DNA of 64,000 bases from Campylobacter canadensis. GTDB taxonomy: Bacteria > Campylobacterota > Campylobacteria > Campylobacterales > Campylobacteraceae. Numbering within the stretch: the stretch's first letter is position 1; every line of letters begins with the position of its first letter. This document shows, one piece after another, positions 1-9,588 of this stretch. A model generated the notes under the pieces. That model was given only the letters and a program-made list of their open reading frames with translations, was not told the origin of the DNA and did not search any database. Made by a program: the position numbers and the translations under genes. The stretch is from assembly GCF_013177655.1 (NCBI RefSeq), contig NZ_CP035946.1, positions 1,240,001 through 1,304,000 on the forward strand, read 5' to 3'.

Positions 1-632
1 TCACCAGCAACACAGTTTTTACCTTCATAATTTCCATCAGTACATCTACCTGCATTACTATGAATACCATCATAATAAGCCCTACTAGCACCCCTTGCAT
101 TTGCCCTACTTCTGTATGGAATTACAGTAAATAAAATATCATCATTAGAATTTATTGCCTTTTTAGCTCCAAAAAAACCTGATGACAAGGCTTGAGCTTG
201 GTCGTTACATCTTGAATTTTTATAAGCATAACCGCCGCTACACCAAGCAATACCACCTTTTTGCCACAAATTTATGTACTCTCCAAATATCATTGTATTA
301 TCACTATTTAACTTTGGTAAGACTATATTTTTATAATTTCTATTAGAGCTTATGTTGCTTAAATCACTATCATAATTTGTTTGATTCCATATTGAATTTA
401 ATTCTTGTGAACCTCTCCAAGCTTTTTTATTATAAATTAATTCTACGCTATTATTTTGTATGTTATAACTTGAAATTTCTTTAATATCAATATATTCTCC
501 AAAAGAACAAGTACCGTCATTATTATGATTAACACTACCATCAATCTGAGTTACCCCTGAATTGCAGTAATCAGCATATAAATATGAACAAATGCACAAC
601 AGGGTTATTTTACTTACTTTTTTCAAATTCAC
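1..632 (-). CDS. Exported cysteine-containing protein, 3' end missing
   Basis: The reading frame is open from a GTG at 632 to the window edge (about 210 codons). An AGGA sits 8 bases before the GTG; a TTG two codons later is an alternative start. The N-terminus (LKKVSKITLLCICSYLYA, then DYC) looks like a signal peptide, so the product should be exported. The visible mature part has several cysteines (CNSG, TCSFGEY, AWCSGG, RCNDQ, RCTDG, KNC) and many Asn, Ser and Tyr residues, as in a disulfide-bonded surface or periplasmic protein. I do not recognise the family. It is downstream of the outer-membrane barrel gene in the direction of transcription, with 137 bases between them. The reading frame is secure; the function is unknown. 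Confidence 0.7.
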   Translation of the reverse strand, partial: MNLKKVSKITLLCICSYLYADYCNSGVTQIDGSVNHNNDGTCSFGEYIDIKEISSYNIQNNSVELIYNKKAWRGSQELNSIWNQTNYDSDLSNISSNRNYKNIVLPKLNSDNTMIFGEYINLWQKGGIAWCSGGYAYKNSRCNDQAQALSSGFFGAKKAINSNDDILFTVIPYRSRANARGASRAYYDGIHSNAGRCTDGNYEGKNCVAG

Positions 633-666
633 AATTTTTCCTTTAAAAAGATAATTTAAAGTAAAA

Positions 667-672
667 ATTGTA
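667..672 (-). promoter_or_regulatory. Possible -10 box for the exported protein
   Basis: On the minus strand a TACAAT lies 35 bases before the GTG start and is preceded by a T/A-rich run containing TTTAAAAT, as in Campylobacter vegetative promoters. The 137-base gap holds nothing else except an AT-only dyad (695-712) that might terminate the barrel gene. In DNA this AT-rich the match is weak. Confidence 0.3.
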
Positions 673-769
673 TAATTTTAAACTAAAATATTTTTTAAAT
701 AAAATTATTTAAAACATTAGCAAATAGAACTTTATAATAAATTTTATATATATTAATAAAAAATAACAA

Positions 770-1591
770 TTAATAAATACTATATCTAAAAACTATATTT
801 AAAGAATGTTTAGTTTTTATCTGTGAATTTAAACTTCTTTCATAATCAATATTTACTTTTAAATCATTATTAATTCTATACGCTAAACCAAAATTAACAA
901 TTGTTGATGAATCTTGCTTAAGACTGTGTTTTATATTATCAATATAATAACTTTTTACTTTATTTAAATCACTATTACTAATTAAAGCCACATTAAGTAA
1001 AAAATCTTCATTTACAATATAAGCATATTTTAGTTTCAACAAAGCAAAAAATAAATTTTGACCTTCTTGTCTAATATTATTTATGCTAAAAGAAGGAAGT
1101 TTTACATAAGATAATGCAAGGCTTGGACTTAATAAATGCTTATGTTCTTCATTGAAAAAATCAACACTTAATGTGCCATTGTAAGCGTAAGAAATTTTAT
1201 TTTTATTATTTATTTTGTATTGTTGCAATTTAATTGTATTTTCAAAATGTATTTGCTCTCCTAAAATTGAATACAAAGCAAATTCATTAAGTTGTACATT
1301 AAAATCATCATTTTTTAATTTTACAAAATCAGCATAAGCTCCAAATTTTGCTTCAGTATTAAAAAAATAACTTTCATTAAAATTATCAAAACCAGCTTGG
1401 AATTTTTTAAAACTATTTTTTGCCTCTAAACTTTTATAATTGTACCTTGTCCATACATTTACAGTATCAATATTTTCTCCTAGCGTGCAACCTAGTTTAT
1501 CGTAAATATCATCTTGATTAATTTTGTTTATTAAATAAAGACTATTTGCATATACATTTAAGCTTAAAATAAAAATTAATAATTTTTTCAT
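770..1591 (-). CDS. Stand-alone autotransporter-type outer-membrane beta-barrel
   Basis: The 273-residue product begins with a clear signal peptide (MKKLLIFILSLNVYA) and ends in an aromatic residue within FRYSIY, as outer-membrane barrels do. From about residue 42 the pattern NVWTRYNY, followed by alternating polar and hydrophobic strands, resembles the translocator domain of type V autotransporters. There is no passenger region ahead of it: the barrel follows the signal peptide after about 25 residues. It could be a remnant of a larger autotransporter or a small barrel in its own right. It starts two bases after the ftsK stop, so it may be read from the ftsK transcript. The barrel nature is inferred from pattern only. 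Confidence 0.6.
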   Translation of the reverse strand: MKKLLIFILSLNVYANSLYLINKINQDDIYDKLGCTLGENIDTVNVWTRYNYKSLEAKNSFKKFQAGFDNFNESYFFNTEAKFGAYADFVKLKNDDFNVQLNEFALYSILGEQIHFENTIKLQQYKINNKNKISYAYNGTLSVDFFNEEHKHLLSPSLALSYVKLPSFSINNIRQEGQNLFFALLKLKYAYIVNEDFLLNVALISNSDLNKVKSYYIDNIKHSLKQDSSTIVNFGLAYRINNDLKVNIDYERSLNSQIKTKHSLNIVFRYSIY

Positions 1592-1593
1592 AC

Positions 1594-3747
1594 TTACTCC
1601 TTAATAATTGTTCTAATTCCCTTTGCATTAGGCGCACTTAAAAAGCCGTTTGCTTCTGCTTGTTCTATTATATTTGCTGCTCTATTGTAACCTATGCTTA
1701 GTCTTCTTTGCAAATAAGAAATACTTGTTTTATCATCTTCAAGCATAAGCTTTAAGGCTTCATCGTAAAGTTCATCTTTTTCTTGATTATCGCTTTGTGC
1801 TTTTGTAGATGTAAAAGTCGTACTATCTTGCAAAATACTATCATCATATTCAACTGCTTCTTGCTGCTTTAAATGCTCAACCACTCTTAAAATATCTTCT
1901 TCACTTGCAAAAGGTGCGTGTAATCTTATAATAGAGCTTGTTCCTGGTGGAGTAAATAAGCAATCTCCTCTTCCAAGCAAACTTTCAGCCCCTTTGGTAT
2001 CTAAAATAACCTTACTATCAGTCTGCGTACTAACTTTATAAGATAAACGAGATGGTAAATTAGCCTTAATTAAACCAGTAATAACATCTACACTTGGTCT
2101 TTGCGTAGCCACGATTAAATGAATACCACATGCTCTTGCCATTTGTGCAAGTCTTGCTATGTATAATTCTACTTCTTTTCCGCAAGTCATCATTAAATCC
2201 GCTAACTCATCAATAATAATTACAATATAAGCAAAATTTTCAGCGCCAAGCTTGCTAGCCTTTTGATTATATGTTTCAATATCCTTTGTTTGCATAGCAG
2301 ACATTAATGTATAGCGTCTTTCCATTTCATTTACCATATTTCTTAATGCGATTGTGGCTTTTTCAGCCTTTGTAATCACAGGGGTTAATAAGTGTGGAAT
2401 ATCATTATACATTGAAAATTCAAGCATCTTAGGGTCTATCATAAGCAATCTTAGTGTTCTTGGAGTGTTTTTAAATAACAAAGATAAAATCATAGCATTA
2501 ATACCAACACTCTTACCGCTACCAGTTGTTCCTGCTATTAATAAATGCGGTAATTTTTTAAGGTCGGTTATAAAAGTATTTCCAACAATATCCTTACCTA
2601 AAGCAAGGGTTAATTTGCTTTTAGAATTAATAAATAAACTATCGCTAAAAATTGAGCTAATATAAATTGTTTGTGTTTTTTGATTAGGGATTTCAATACC
2701 AACAACATCTTTACCTGGAATTGGTGCTTGAATTCTAATACTTGTGGCTTTTAAAGCCATTGCTAAATCATCGCTTAAGCTTGAGATTTTACTAAGCTTA
2801 ACATCAGCTGCAGGTTTAAACTCAAAAGTAGTTACAACAGGTCCTGAATATGTTTTTTCCACATCACCAACTATTTTAAAATTTCTAAGTTTTGCTAAAA
2901 GTTCTGATATTTTTTGGTCAATTTCATCTTCATTTATTACAATCTCGTCGCTTAAATCTTTGCTTAATAAATCTATGCTTGGCAAAACAAAGTCTTTTGG
3001 TTTTTCATTTACACCAAGTTCAAGCTCGTTTAAAATAGCCTTGTTTTCTTCTAATTCGCTAAGAATTTGTACCTTTTTACCTTGAGATGATATTTCTTTT
3101 TCTGGTTTTATGCTTTCTATTTTTTCAAGTTTTTCTACTTTTATTTCTTCTTTTTTTAGCTCTATTTGTTTTTCTTTTTCTTCTTCATCTTGTAAAATTT
3201 TATTAACATTTATAATCTTTATTTTTTCATCATCTAAAGAATTTAATATTTTACTTTCATCTTCTTTTTCTATTTTTTCACTTTCTATTTTTCTTTCTAC
3301 TTTATCTTCTTTAACAACTTTTACATTTTCTTCTTTACTATCTAAGTTTTTTTTCTGTGCTTTTTTATTAAATAAATTATAAATATAATTATAATTTATA
3401 TAAAGTAAAATTAGCAAAATTAAGCAAATTACTAAAAAGCTAAAATCTTTAACTACAGATAAAATTCCAAAAGAAAAAAAGTATGAAAAAGGCAAAATAA
3501 AAGCTAAAAAGAACAATAAAATATTAAACTTATATTTTGCAATATCCTTAAAACCTTTTTCATAAATAAAAAGATTTACAAAAAATAATAAAAATACTAA
3601 ATATCTTAAGTCTCCAATTAAATATTTTAAGAATTTGTTTATATAAAAAGCAGGTAGTAAAAGTCCTTGTTTATCATGTAAAAACAAGGACAAAGATAAA
3701 TAAAAAAGTAAAAAATTAATAAAAATAAAAAGTAAATTTTTTTTCAT
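1594..3747 (-). CDS. ftsK: DNA translocase FtsK
   Basis: FtsK pumps chromosome ends through the division septum and positions them for dimer resolution. The 717-residue protein has about four membrane segments in the first 120 residues, a charged low-complexity linker rich in Lys and Glu (about 130-290), then the motor. The Walker A GTTGSGKS is at 406-413, and the Walker B-like IVIIIDELADLMM follows. The C-terminal gamma winged helix (about 655-717, ISYLQRRLSIGYNRAANIIEQ) reads the polar guiding sequences. Its ATG shares one base with the flgL stop (TAATG), so the two are probably translationally coupled. I recall the same ftsK-flgL neighbourhood in C. jejuni. Confidence 0.95.
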   Translation of the reverse strand: MKKNLLFIFINFLLFYLSLSLFLHDKQGLLLPAFYINKFLKYLIGDLRYLVFLLFFVNLFIYEKGFKDIAKYKFNILLFFLAFILPFSYFFSFGILSVVKDFSFLVICLILLILLYINYNYIYNLFNKKAQKKNLDSKEENVKVVKEDKVERKIESEKIEKEDESKILNSLDDEKIKIINVNKILQDEEEKEKQIELKKEEIKVEKLEKIESIKPEKEISSQGKKVQILSELEENKAILNELELGVNEKPKDFVLPSIDLLSKDLSDEIVINEDEIDQKISELLAKLRNFKIVGDVEKTYSGPVVTTFEFKPAADVKLSKISSLSDDLAMALKATSIRIQAPIPGKDVVGIEIPNQKTQTIYISSIFSDSLFINSKSKLTLALGKDIVGNTFITDLKKLPHLLIAGTTGSGKSVGINAMILSLLFKNTPRTLRLLMIDPKMLEFSMYNDIPHLLTPVITKAEKATIALRNMVNEMERRYTLMSAMQTKDIETYNQKASKLGAENFAYIVIIIDELADLMMTCGKEVELYIARLAQMARACGIHLIVATQRPSVDVITGLIKANLPSRLSYKVSTQTDSKVILDTKGAESLLGRGDCLFTPPGTSSIIRLHAPFASEEDILRVVEHLKQQEAVEYDDSILQDSTTFTSTKAQSDNQEKDELYDEALKLMLEDDKTSISYLQRRLSIGYNRAANIIEQAEANGFLSAPNAKGIRTIIKE

Positions 3748-6092
3748 TACATATAACTTAATAAACTTAATTTTTGAATTTGAGATGTTACATACATTGT
3801 TGATTGTAAAGTTTGCATAATTTCTTGAATTCCAATTACTGCAAGTGCAGGGTCAGCATCGGATACGCTTGATTTTACAATCTCAATATTTAAATGCATT
3901 GCTGTTGCTCTTTCATTGTTTGCTTCAATACTTGTTTGAGTTGCACCTATTTTTGTATGAACCTTATTTACATGGTCAAATAAATGGTCAATTCTTGTTA
4001 ATGCTGCTTGAATTCCTGGATTTTTCAAATAATCAGGATTGTTATTATCTGCTCTATAATTACCATTTCTAACTGCGTCAATCATAGTTTGTAAATCTTT
4101 TATAATATCAACATGATTTTCATCTACAATCAAGCTTGAATTTGTATTAAAATTGAAAATATTTCCTTTTTTTACCCCTGTGCTTATTTTATTACCATCA
4201 GCATCAGTTCCAAAATCAAATTCATTTTCGCTCATAGCATTTTTATCATAAATTGCAATATCAATTGGAGTATTTGTACTTGCTTTGTCAATAATTTGCA
4301 ATTTACCTTCATTGTTTAAGCCTACTTTTAAAGTGTTTTTAGCGTTTTGAAGCAATTGTTGGTATTCTTTATTATCATCATCGCTTAAAATCTTTGGAGA
4401 ATTTACTTGGTTTGGATATTTATCTTGCAACTCATAACTTTTTGTAGGTACATTATCACTTGCAAAAAGTGCTATTACATCGGATAATTGTTTATAAGTT
4501 ATATCAATATTATCTGTTTTTGTGCTTTCATCTTTATGTAAAGCCTCATCATATCTTGAATTTACAATAGGTAATGTTATATTTTGTGCTTGTCCGTTTT
4601 TTGTAAAACTTGCACGAACTTCACCCTTTGTAATATCAAATTCAAGATTATATCTTGTTTTACTTCTTGAAGTAATATCAATTTTTAATACACTGTTTGT
4701 ATCTGCGTTTCCATCATCGTGGTATTTTAAAGCACTTAATGCGCTTTCTGATAATCTTGTTGAATCTGTAGCAAGATTATTATTTGCATCATATTGTCTA
4801 ATATTTGAGCTTAAAATATTGTCTTTTTTATTAAATAAAGACCTAGCATAATCAATTCCATCTGTGTTAAATGAGGTATCTATATTACCATTGTTTGTAA
4901 ATTCTAAAATATCCACATTATCTTTAATCTGTGCTGCTCTTAAATCAGCTAAAGAGCTAACATCGGCATAATTTTTCTTAATAGCTGGTTTTAAATTTAC
5001 CATTGGTGTATTTTCTGCACCACCTTCTGCTTTATTTTTAATATCTTCTATTTCAGCATCGGTCTGTGCTGCTTTATCAGGATAAATTTCTTCAATACTA
5101 TCAGCCTTGTTTGTAGCTGCAAACATAGAAAAATTAAGGGTAGAATTTGGATTTTTAAGGTCTGTTATTTCAATATTTCCTGTTTTTGTAAGCTCTACTT
5201 TTACAAGGGTATTTTCTTTCGTATTTCCGTAAAGTTCGCCTATTTTATCAAGCAAACTTCCAACACTTTCTGTTGCTTTCATTTGAAATTTTGCTTTAAA
5301 ACTTTCTCCATTACCCTTAGTTCCATTTACATAAAAATAAGTATCAGGAAATTTTGCTCCGTCGTTTATTAAAAAATGGTCATTTACATTTAGTTCATCT
5401 TTTGACTCTTTTTTTAGATAATTTTTACCGACTAAATCTTGAATTTTGTTATCTGATGTAATGTAATGAACTTGCTCTGGTTTTGTAATATCGTATCTTT
5501 TATCTACTAAACGCACATTTGTTGTAACTATTTTTTTATAATCATTATCAGTTGCTTTAATTAACTCACTGCCTGAAACATTATAAGGAGTATAAACATT
5601 TGAGCCTAATAAAACCTTCATATTTTCATCATTTCCATAATAATTACCATTGTAATCAAAAGGCTTTGTGTTAATGCTAGTTCCTGAAAATAAATATTGT
5701 CCGTTAATACTAGTATTTGTAAGATTTACTATATGCTCTTTAAGTTTTTCAAGGTCGTTTGCAAGTGCATTTAAAGAAGTATCAGAATGTATTTCATTTG
5801 CTGATTGAATTAATTTATTTTTAAAACTAACAAGCGCATCTTTAATTTGTTTAACAGCATTATCTGAGTTTTTAGTAAAACTTACTGCTGATTCTCCTGC
5901 TTGAATAATCTGATCAAAGGTTGAAAGCTCATAATCAAGCCTAATATGCTCTGAATAAATCCCAGCATCATCATACGATTGCCCTATTTTAAGCCCACTT
6001 CCTAATTGTTCGTTTATCTTAGAATAAGCATACATTTTTGATTGATAATCACTTAAGTTTTTTTGATAAATATAAGAGCTTGTTATTCTCAT
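3747..6092 (-). CDS. flgL: Flagellar hook-filament junction protein FlgL
   Basis: The 781-residue protein has the flagellin-like N-terminal helix (MRITSSYIYQKNLSDYQ ... SYDDAGIYSEHIRL) and a matching C-terminal helix (SLLSYM end). These pack together in the junction between hook and filament. The large, variable middle makes it far longer than enteric FlgL but is normal for Campylobacter, where this gene was once called flaD. It should leave the cell through the flagellar export apparatus, so no signal peptide is expected and none is seen. It is the first gene of a tight pair with ftsK. I saw no convincing sigma-54 or sigma-28 promoter in the short upstream gap. Confidence 0.9.
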   Translation of the reverse strand: MRITSSYIYQKNLSDYQSKMYAYSKINEQLGSGLKIGQSYDDAGIYSEHIRLDYELSTFDQIIQAGESAVSFTKNSDNAVKQIKDALVSFKNKLIQSANEIHSDTSLNALANDLEKLKEHIVNLTNTSINGQYLFSGTSINTKPFDYNGNYYGNDENMKVLLGSNVYTPYNVSGSELIKATDNDYKKIVTTNVRLVDKRYDITKPEQVHYITSDNKIQDLVGKNYLKKESKDELNVNDHFLINDGAKFPDTYFYVNGTKGNGESFKAKFQMKATESVGSLLDKIGELYGNTKENTLVKVELTKTGNIEITDLKNPNSTLNFSMFAATNKADSIEEIYPDKAAQTDAEIEDIKNKAEGGAENTPMVNLKPAIKKNYADVSSLADLRAAQIKDNVDILEFTNNGNIDTSFNTDGIDYARSLFNKKDNILSSNIRQYDANNNLATDSTRLSESALSALKYHDDGNADTNSVLKIDITSRSKTRYNLEFDITKGEVRASFTKNGQAQNITLPIVNSRYDEALHKDESTKTDNIDITYKQLSDVIALFASDNVPTKSYELQDKYPNQVNSPKILSDDDNKEYQQLLQNAKNTLKVGLNNEGKLQIIDKASTNTPIDIAIYDKNAMSENEFDFGTDADGNKISTGVKKGNIFNFNTNSSLIVDENHVDIIKDLQTMIDAVRNGNYRADNNNPDYLKNPGIQAALTRIDHLFDHVNKVHTKIGATQTSIEANNERATAMHLNIEIVKSSVSDADPALAVIGIQEIMQTLQSTMYVTSQIQKLSLLSYM

Positions 6093-6127
6093 AAATTGTC
6101 CTTAAAAATATTTTTTATCTATATCGT

Positions 6128-6661
6128 TTATAAGTGTAAATACTTAAGCACTTCTTCTTCATTATCACATAAAGTAAATATTTTTAAACTTTCGTTATCT
6201 ATTAAATTATGTTTAAGTAAGGTATTTTTAAAAAAATCTATTAATGGAGAAAAAAATTCTTTATTAAATAAAATTATTTTCATAGTTTTTAGTTTAGTTT
6301 GACTTAATGTTAAAATCTCAAATAATTCATCAAGAGTACCGTATCCACCAGCACAAACAATAACTGCTTGTACATCTTTTAACAATTCTTGTTTTCTTAA
6401 AGATAAATCAGTAAATAAATATGATTTTGTGCAATATTCATTAAGTTTTTGCTCATGCGGTAATTTAATGTTAATGCCAATGCTCTCAACATTATTTAAA
6501 TAAGCAGCCTTATTTGCAGCTTGCATTATACCGCCGCCGCCGCCTGTTTTTATGCCATATCCTAATTTTGCTAATTTATCGCATAATGAAAAACATTCTT
6601 TATAATAAACACTATCTTCGCTAAGTCTTGCTGAACCAAAAACGCTTATAATTTTACTCAT
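6128..6661 (-). CDS. LOG-family nucleoside monophosphate phosphoribohydrolase
   Basis: A Rossmann-like protein of 177 residues that starts SKIISVFGSARLSED and carries a glycine run TGGGGGIMQAAN and the signature CAGGYGTLDELFEIL. The family signature is PGGxGTxxE, with a Cys-Ala replacing the usual leading Pro here. LOG proteins, often labelled lysine decarboxylase in older records, release free bases from nucleoside 5'-monophosphates, including cytokinin-like ones. The bacterial role is usually nucleotide salvage or detoxification. It overlaps fliY by four bases (ATGA), so it is read with the flagellar genes. The glycine run is encoded by a short GGC repeat. Confidence 0.8.
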   Translation of the reverse strand: MSKIISVFGSARLSEDSVYYKECFSLCDKLAKLGYGIKTGGGGGIMQAANKAAYLNNVESIGINIKLPHEQKLNEYCTKSYLFTDLSLRKQELLKDVQAVIVCAGGYGTLDELFEILTLSQTKLKTMKIILFNKEFFSPLIDFFKNTLLKHNLIDNESLKIFTLCDNEEEVLKYLHL

Positions 6662-7464
6662 CTTAAACTCTCAAGCCTTTCTTTTTTATTACCAATTTCT
6701 GTAATTTGCACTCCAAAATTACCATCTACAATAACCACTTCTCCAAGCGCAAAAGGTTTATCTCCAACTAGAATTTCAAGTGGGTCATTTGCTAATTGAT
6801 TAAGCTCAATAACTGAACCAATATCCATTGTTAAAACATCTTTTAAAAGCATTTTTTTGCTACCAATTCTAACTCTAATTGGCAGTCTTACATCCATTAA
6901 AAGCCCTATATTTTTTAAATCTATTTCTGGTGCTGCTACAACTTTTTCTTCTTCTACTTGATTATTAACATTAAGCAATTTATACACATCTTGACTAATA
7001 GCTAAAGAAATTTGCTCATTTAAATCATTTACACTTACATTGAAAAAATATATTTTATAAAGCCCATTTAAGTTTAAATTGTCTTTAACAAAATCGCAAC
7101 TTTGCAAAGAGAAATTAAATTTAGGTAAATCTTTTTGTGCATTAAGTGCTGTGCTTAAAGCTGAAAAGATATTGTTTATTGCTTCTTTACTAGCATCAAT
7201 TTCATCAGCTCCTAAATTCTCATTTTTGCTAATTTCTTCTTCACCCATCATCCATTCAGAAATAGCACTCATTAAAACAGGGCTTGAAAAAAAAGCAAAC
7301 GCACCCTTATCGCTTTCAAAAACACTTTGAACAATAGGAGTTTTTAATGTATTATTTTTAATATCAAATTCACTATATTCAGTAAAGTTTAAATCCTTGC
7401 CTGTTAGCCCTTGTATAGTAGCTTTACACTCATTTGTAAATAGTTGTAAAAAATCATTTAACAT
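6658..7464 (-). CDS. fliY: Flagellar motor switch protein FliY
   Basis: FliY is part of the cytoplasmic C-ring that sets rotation direction. The C-terminal 75 or so residues form a FliN-type domain (LLMDVRLPIRVRIGSKKMLLKDVLTMDIGSVIEL ... LGEVVIVDGNFGVQIT), and the N-terminal half is the CheC/FliY-type region. Four in-frame ATGs lie near the start. I place it at the fourth (7464), because AAGGA sits seven bases ahead and this leaves only an 11-base overlap with fliM; the open frame reaches back to 7488. Gene order fliA-fliM-fliY matches C. jejuni. Confidence 0.9.
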   Translation of the reverse strand: MLNDFLQLFTNECKATIQGLTGKDLNFTEYSEFDIKNNTLKTPIVQSVFESDKGAFAFFSSPVLMSAISEWMMGEEEISKNENLGADEIDASKEAINNIFSALSTALNAQKDLPKFNFSLQSCDFVKDNLNLNGLYKIYFFNVSVNDLNEQISLAISQDVYKLLNVNNQVEEEKVVAAPEIDLKNIGLLMDVRLPIRVRIGSKKMLLKDVLTMDIGSVIELNQLANDPLEILVGDKPFALGEVVIVDGNFGVQITEIGNKKERLESLR

Positions 7465-8551
7465 CTTCATTTCCTTCATTTGCTTCATTATTTATTTCTT
7501 GGATATTATCAAATGCACCTGCTTTAGTTTTTCTTTCAATCTCGTATTCTTCTAAAACTGCTTTTACTTCATCTTTATCTGTTTTAATTAACTCTAAAAT
7601 TTTAATTGATTTTCTAAATCTATAAACACCAAATTGAGCTAAAAAAACATCTTTTCCATCAACACTAACAATAGCCTTATCATCAGCGTGTTTGTCTAGT
7701 TTAATAATATTTCCTTTTTCTAAATTTAAAAAATCACCTACACTTATTTCTGTCTTGCCTAAAATCACATCATAAATCATATCAGCACGACCAACTAAGG
7801 TTTTAATTTCTTTATTACGACTTTTTTTAGCACTTGTTTCACCAAGCATAACATCACGATTAGCAAGTCTTCCTAAAATAGGCTCAAGATAAATTACAGG
7901 ATAACAAATATTTATCATACCGCTATTTGCACCAATAGTTAGCTCCATTACAACCATTATTACAATTTCATTTTGTGAAACTATTTGCACAACACTTGGG
8001 CTACTTTCTTTAGCTTCTACGCTAGGATACATATCAGTAATTACCACCCAGCTTTCTTTTAATTTTTGCATCATAATTCTTAAAATACTATCAAGAAGAT
8101 TAATTTCTATATCTGTTAATTCTCTATTTTTTTCAATACTATCTCCAACCCCGCCTAAAATTTTATCTATCATAGGAAAGGCTATGCTAGGATTAATCTC
8201 TAAAACACAAGTACCATCAAGCGGTTTAATTGAAAAAACATTAAAACTAGTTGGATTTGGCAAAGACATCAAAAACTCGCCATAAGTCATCTGGTCAACC
8301 GAATGAAGCTTAATCTCAACCATAGACCTCATCATTTGTGAAATCTGCGTTGCTAAGCCTCTTGCTAATTTATCGTGTATGCCTTTTACTGCTCTTAATT
8401 GCTCTTTGCTTACACGGTTTGGTCTTTTAAAATCATAAATTATTATTTGCCTGTCTTCTTGTTCTTTTTTATTTGTTTCTGGTGTTGGTGTTTGAGAATC
8501 AACTGAATTTAAAAGCGCATCAATTTCTTCTTGAGATAAAATATCAGCCAT
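7454..8551 (-). CDS. fliM: Flagellar motor switch protein FliM
   Basis: The 365-residue protein opens with DILSQEEIDALLNSVDS, the CheY-binding EIDALL motif. A CheC-like middle domain follows (KGIHDKLARGLATQISQMMRS, then GGVGDSIEKNRELTDIE) and a C-terminal FliN-like domain (VILGKTEISVGDFLNLEKGNII). FliM receives phospho-CheY and passes the signal to FliG at the base of the flagellar motor. It overlaps fliA upstream by eight bases and fliY downstream, so the three form one translation-coupled unit. Confidence 0.95.
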   Translation of the reverse strand: MADILSQEEIDALLNSVDSQTPTPETNKKEQEDRQIIIYDFKRPNRVSKEQLRAVKGIHDKLARGLATQISQMMRSMVEIKLHSVDQMTYGEFLMSLPNPTSFNVFSIKPLDGTCVLEINPSIAFPMIDKILGGVGDSIEKNRELTDIEINLLDSILRIMMQKLKESWVVITDMYPSVEAKESSPSVVQIVSQNEIVIMVVMELTIGANSGMINICYPVIYLEPILGRLANRDVMLGETSAKKSRNKEIKTLVGRADMIYDVILGKTEISVGDFLNLEKGNIIKLDKHADDKAIVSVDGKDVFLAQFGVYRFRKSIKILELIKTDKDEVKAVLEEYEIERKTKAGAFDNIQEINNEANEGNEDVK

Positions 8552-9245
8552 TGCTTAACTCTTTTTTAAGTGCATTAAGAATTCTACTTTGTATTTGACA
8601 AATTCTTGATTGTGAAATATTTAAAATTTCACTAATTTCTTTAAGACTTAACTCTTCAAAGAAATAAAGCTGGATTATCATTTGCTCTCTTTTGTCTAAT
8701 TTTTCTAAATATGATGTAATTTTTTCTAGCATTATTTGTTTATCTAATTTCTCAATTACATTCTCATCTTCATTTGAGTAATCACTAAGCCTATCATCAA
8801 GTGGCATAAGAGTATCAATATGATAAGACAACCTTGCTTCTTTTATTTTTTCAACTTCAATTTCTAATTTTTGTGCTATAAATTCATCGCTTGGCTCTTC
8901 ATCAAATTCATTTATATATTCATCTACTACAATTTGAATATCTTTAATTATCTTTCTATTTTGTCTACTCATCGTATCAAGGCTTCTTAAATAATCAAGC
9001 ATAGCTCCATTAACTCTTTTTTTTGCATAGCCCCAAAAATTAGTATTTTGCTCTTTATCATATTTTCTTGCGAGTTTTATTAATTCTTCTGTTGCAATAC
9101 TTATTAAATCATTTACATCTACACTAGCTGGTAATCTTTCTTTAAGTCTAAAAGCCATAGCCCTTAAAGCAGGAATATACTGTAAAGCTAATTCATCTTG
9201 CTCGTGTTTTAAATTATTTATATAAGCATTAAATGGTCTTTGCAT
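8544..9245 (-). CDS. fliA: Flagellar sigma factor FliA (sigma-28)
   Basis: A 233-residue group 3 sigma factor. Region 2 reads DVNDLISIATEELIKLARKYDKEQNTNFWGYAKKRVNGAMLDYLRS, and region 4 has the helix-turn-helix LSLKEISEILNISQSRICQIQSRILNALK. It directs RNA polymerase to late flagellar genes such as the major flagellin and is normally held by FlgM until the hook is complete. It overlaps the small membrane gene upstream by 17 bases. Confidence 0.95.
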   Translation of the reverse strand: MQRPFNAYINNLKHEQDELALQYIPALRAMAFRLKERLPASVDVNDLISIATEELIKLARKYDKEQNTNFWGYAKKRVNGAMLDYLRSLDTMSRQNRKIIKDIQIVVDEYINEFDEEPSDEFIAQKLEIEVEKIKEARLSYHIDTLMPLDDRLSDYSNEDENVIEKLDKQIMLEKITSYLEKLDKREQMIIQLYFFEELSLKEISEILNISQSRICQIQSRILNALKKELSNG

Positions 9246-9588
9246 TTTGCCCTCTTGCTTTATTTTCTTCGTTTAAAAGCTTAATTTGTGCTAATTCATA
9301 ATCAACATTTTTAATTAAACGCTCAATTTTACCTTCTCTATTTTCTAATTCTACGATTAATGAATTTGTATTTTCTTCAAAATCTTTTTTATTAAAATTT
9401 TTTACACCTAATTTATTTGGGTCTATGTAATTTATAATTACAATATGAATAAATACATAAAACACAAAGGTGGTAAAAATACTTGTTGCAAGCATTAAAA
9501 AAGGGTCATCAAATTTAACTATCGCTGCAATAAGCCCTAAAAAAAATCCACACACAGTAAAAAAATATATAAAATTATCAGCCCTCAT
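9229..9588 (-). CDS. Small membrane protein of the flhF-flhG-fliA operon
   Basis: A 119-residue protein with two membrane segments near the N-terminus (about 8-25 and 30-52) and a charged, helical cytoplasmic tail (FNKKDFEENTNSLIVELENREGKIERLIKNVDYELAQIKLLNEENK). The position between flhG and fliA matches the conserved hypothetical Cj0062c of C. jejuni. It starts one base into the flhG stop, so it is translated with the flagellar regulators. The location suggests a role in flagellar placement or number, but nothing in the sequence shows an activity. Confidence 0.75.
   Translation of the reverse strand: MRADNFIYFFTVCGFFLGLIAAIVKFDDPFLMLATSIFTTFVFYVFIHIVIINYIDPNKLGVKNFNKKDFEENTNSLIVELENREGKIERLIKNVDYELAQIKLLNEENKARGQNAKTI

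Noticed and set aside
2744-3382. Reading frames on the plus strand opposite ftsK
   Set aside because: They are Ser/Phe-rich antisense shadows of the Lys/Glu-rich linker, with no ribosome site or family signature.
6525-6545. GGC trinucleotide run in the LOG gene as a phase-variable repeat
   Set aside because: Length changes would be in multiples of three and the run encodes the conserved glycine loop of the family.
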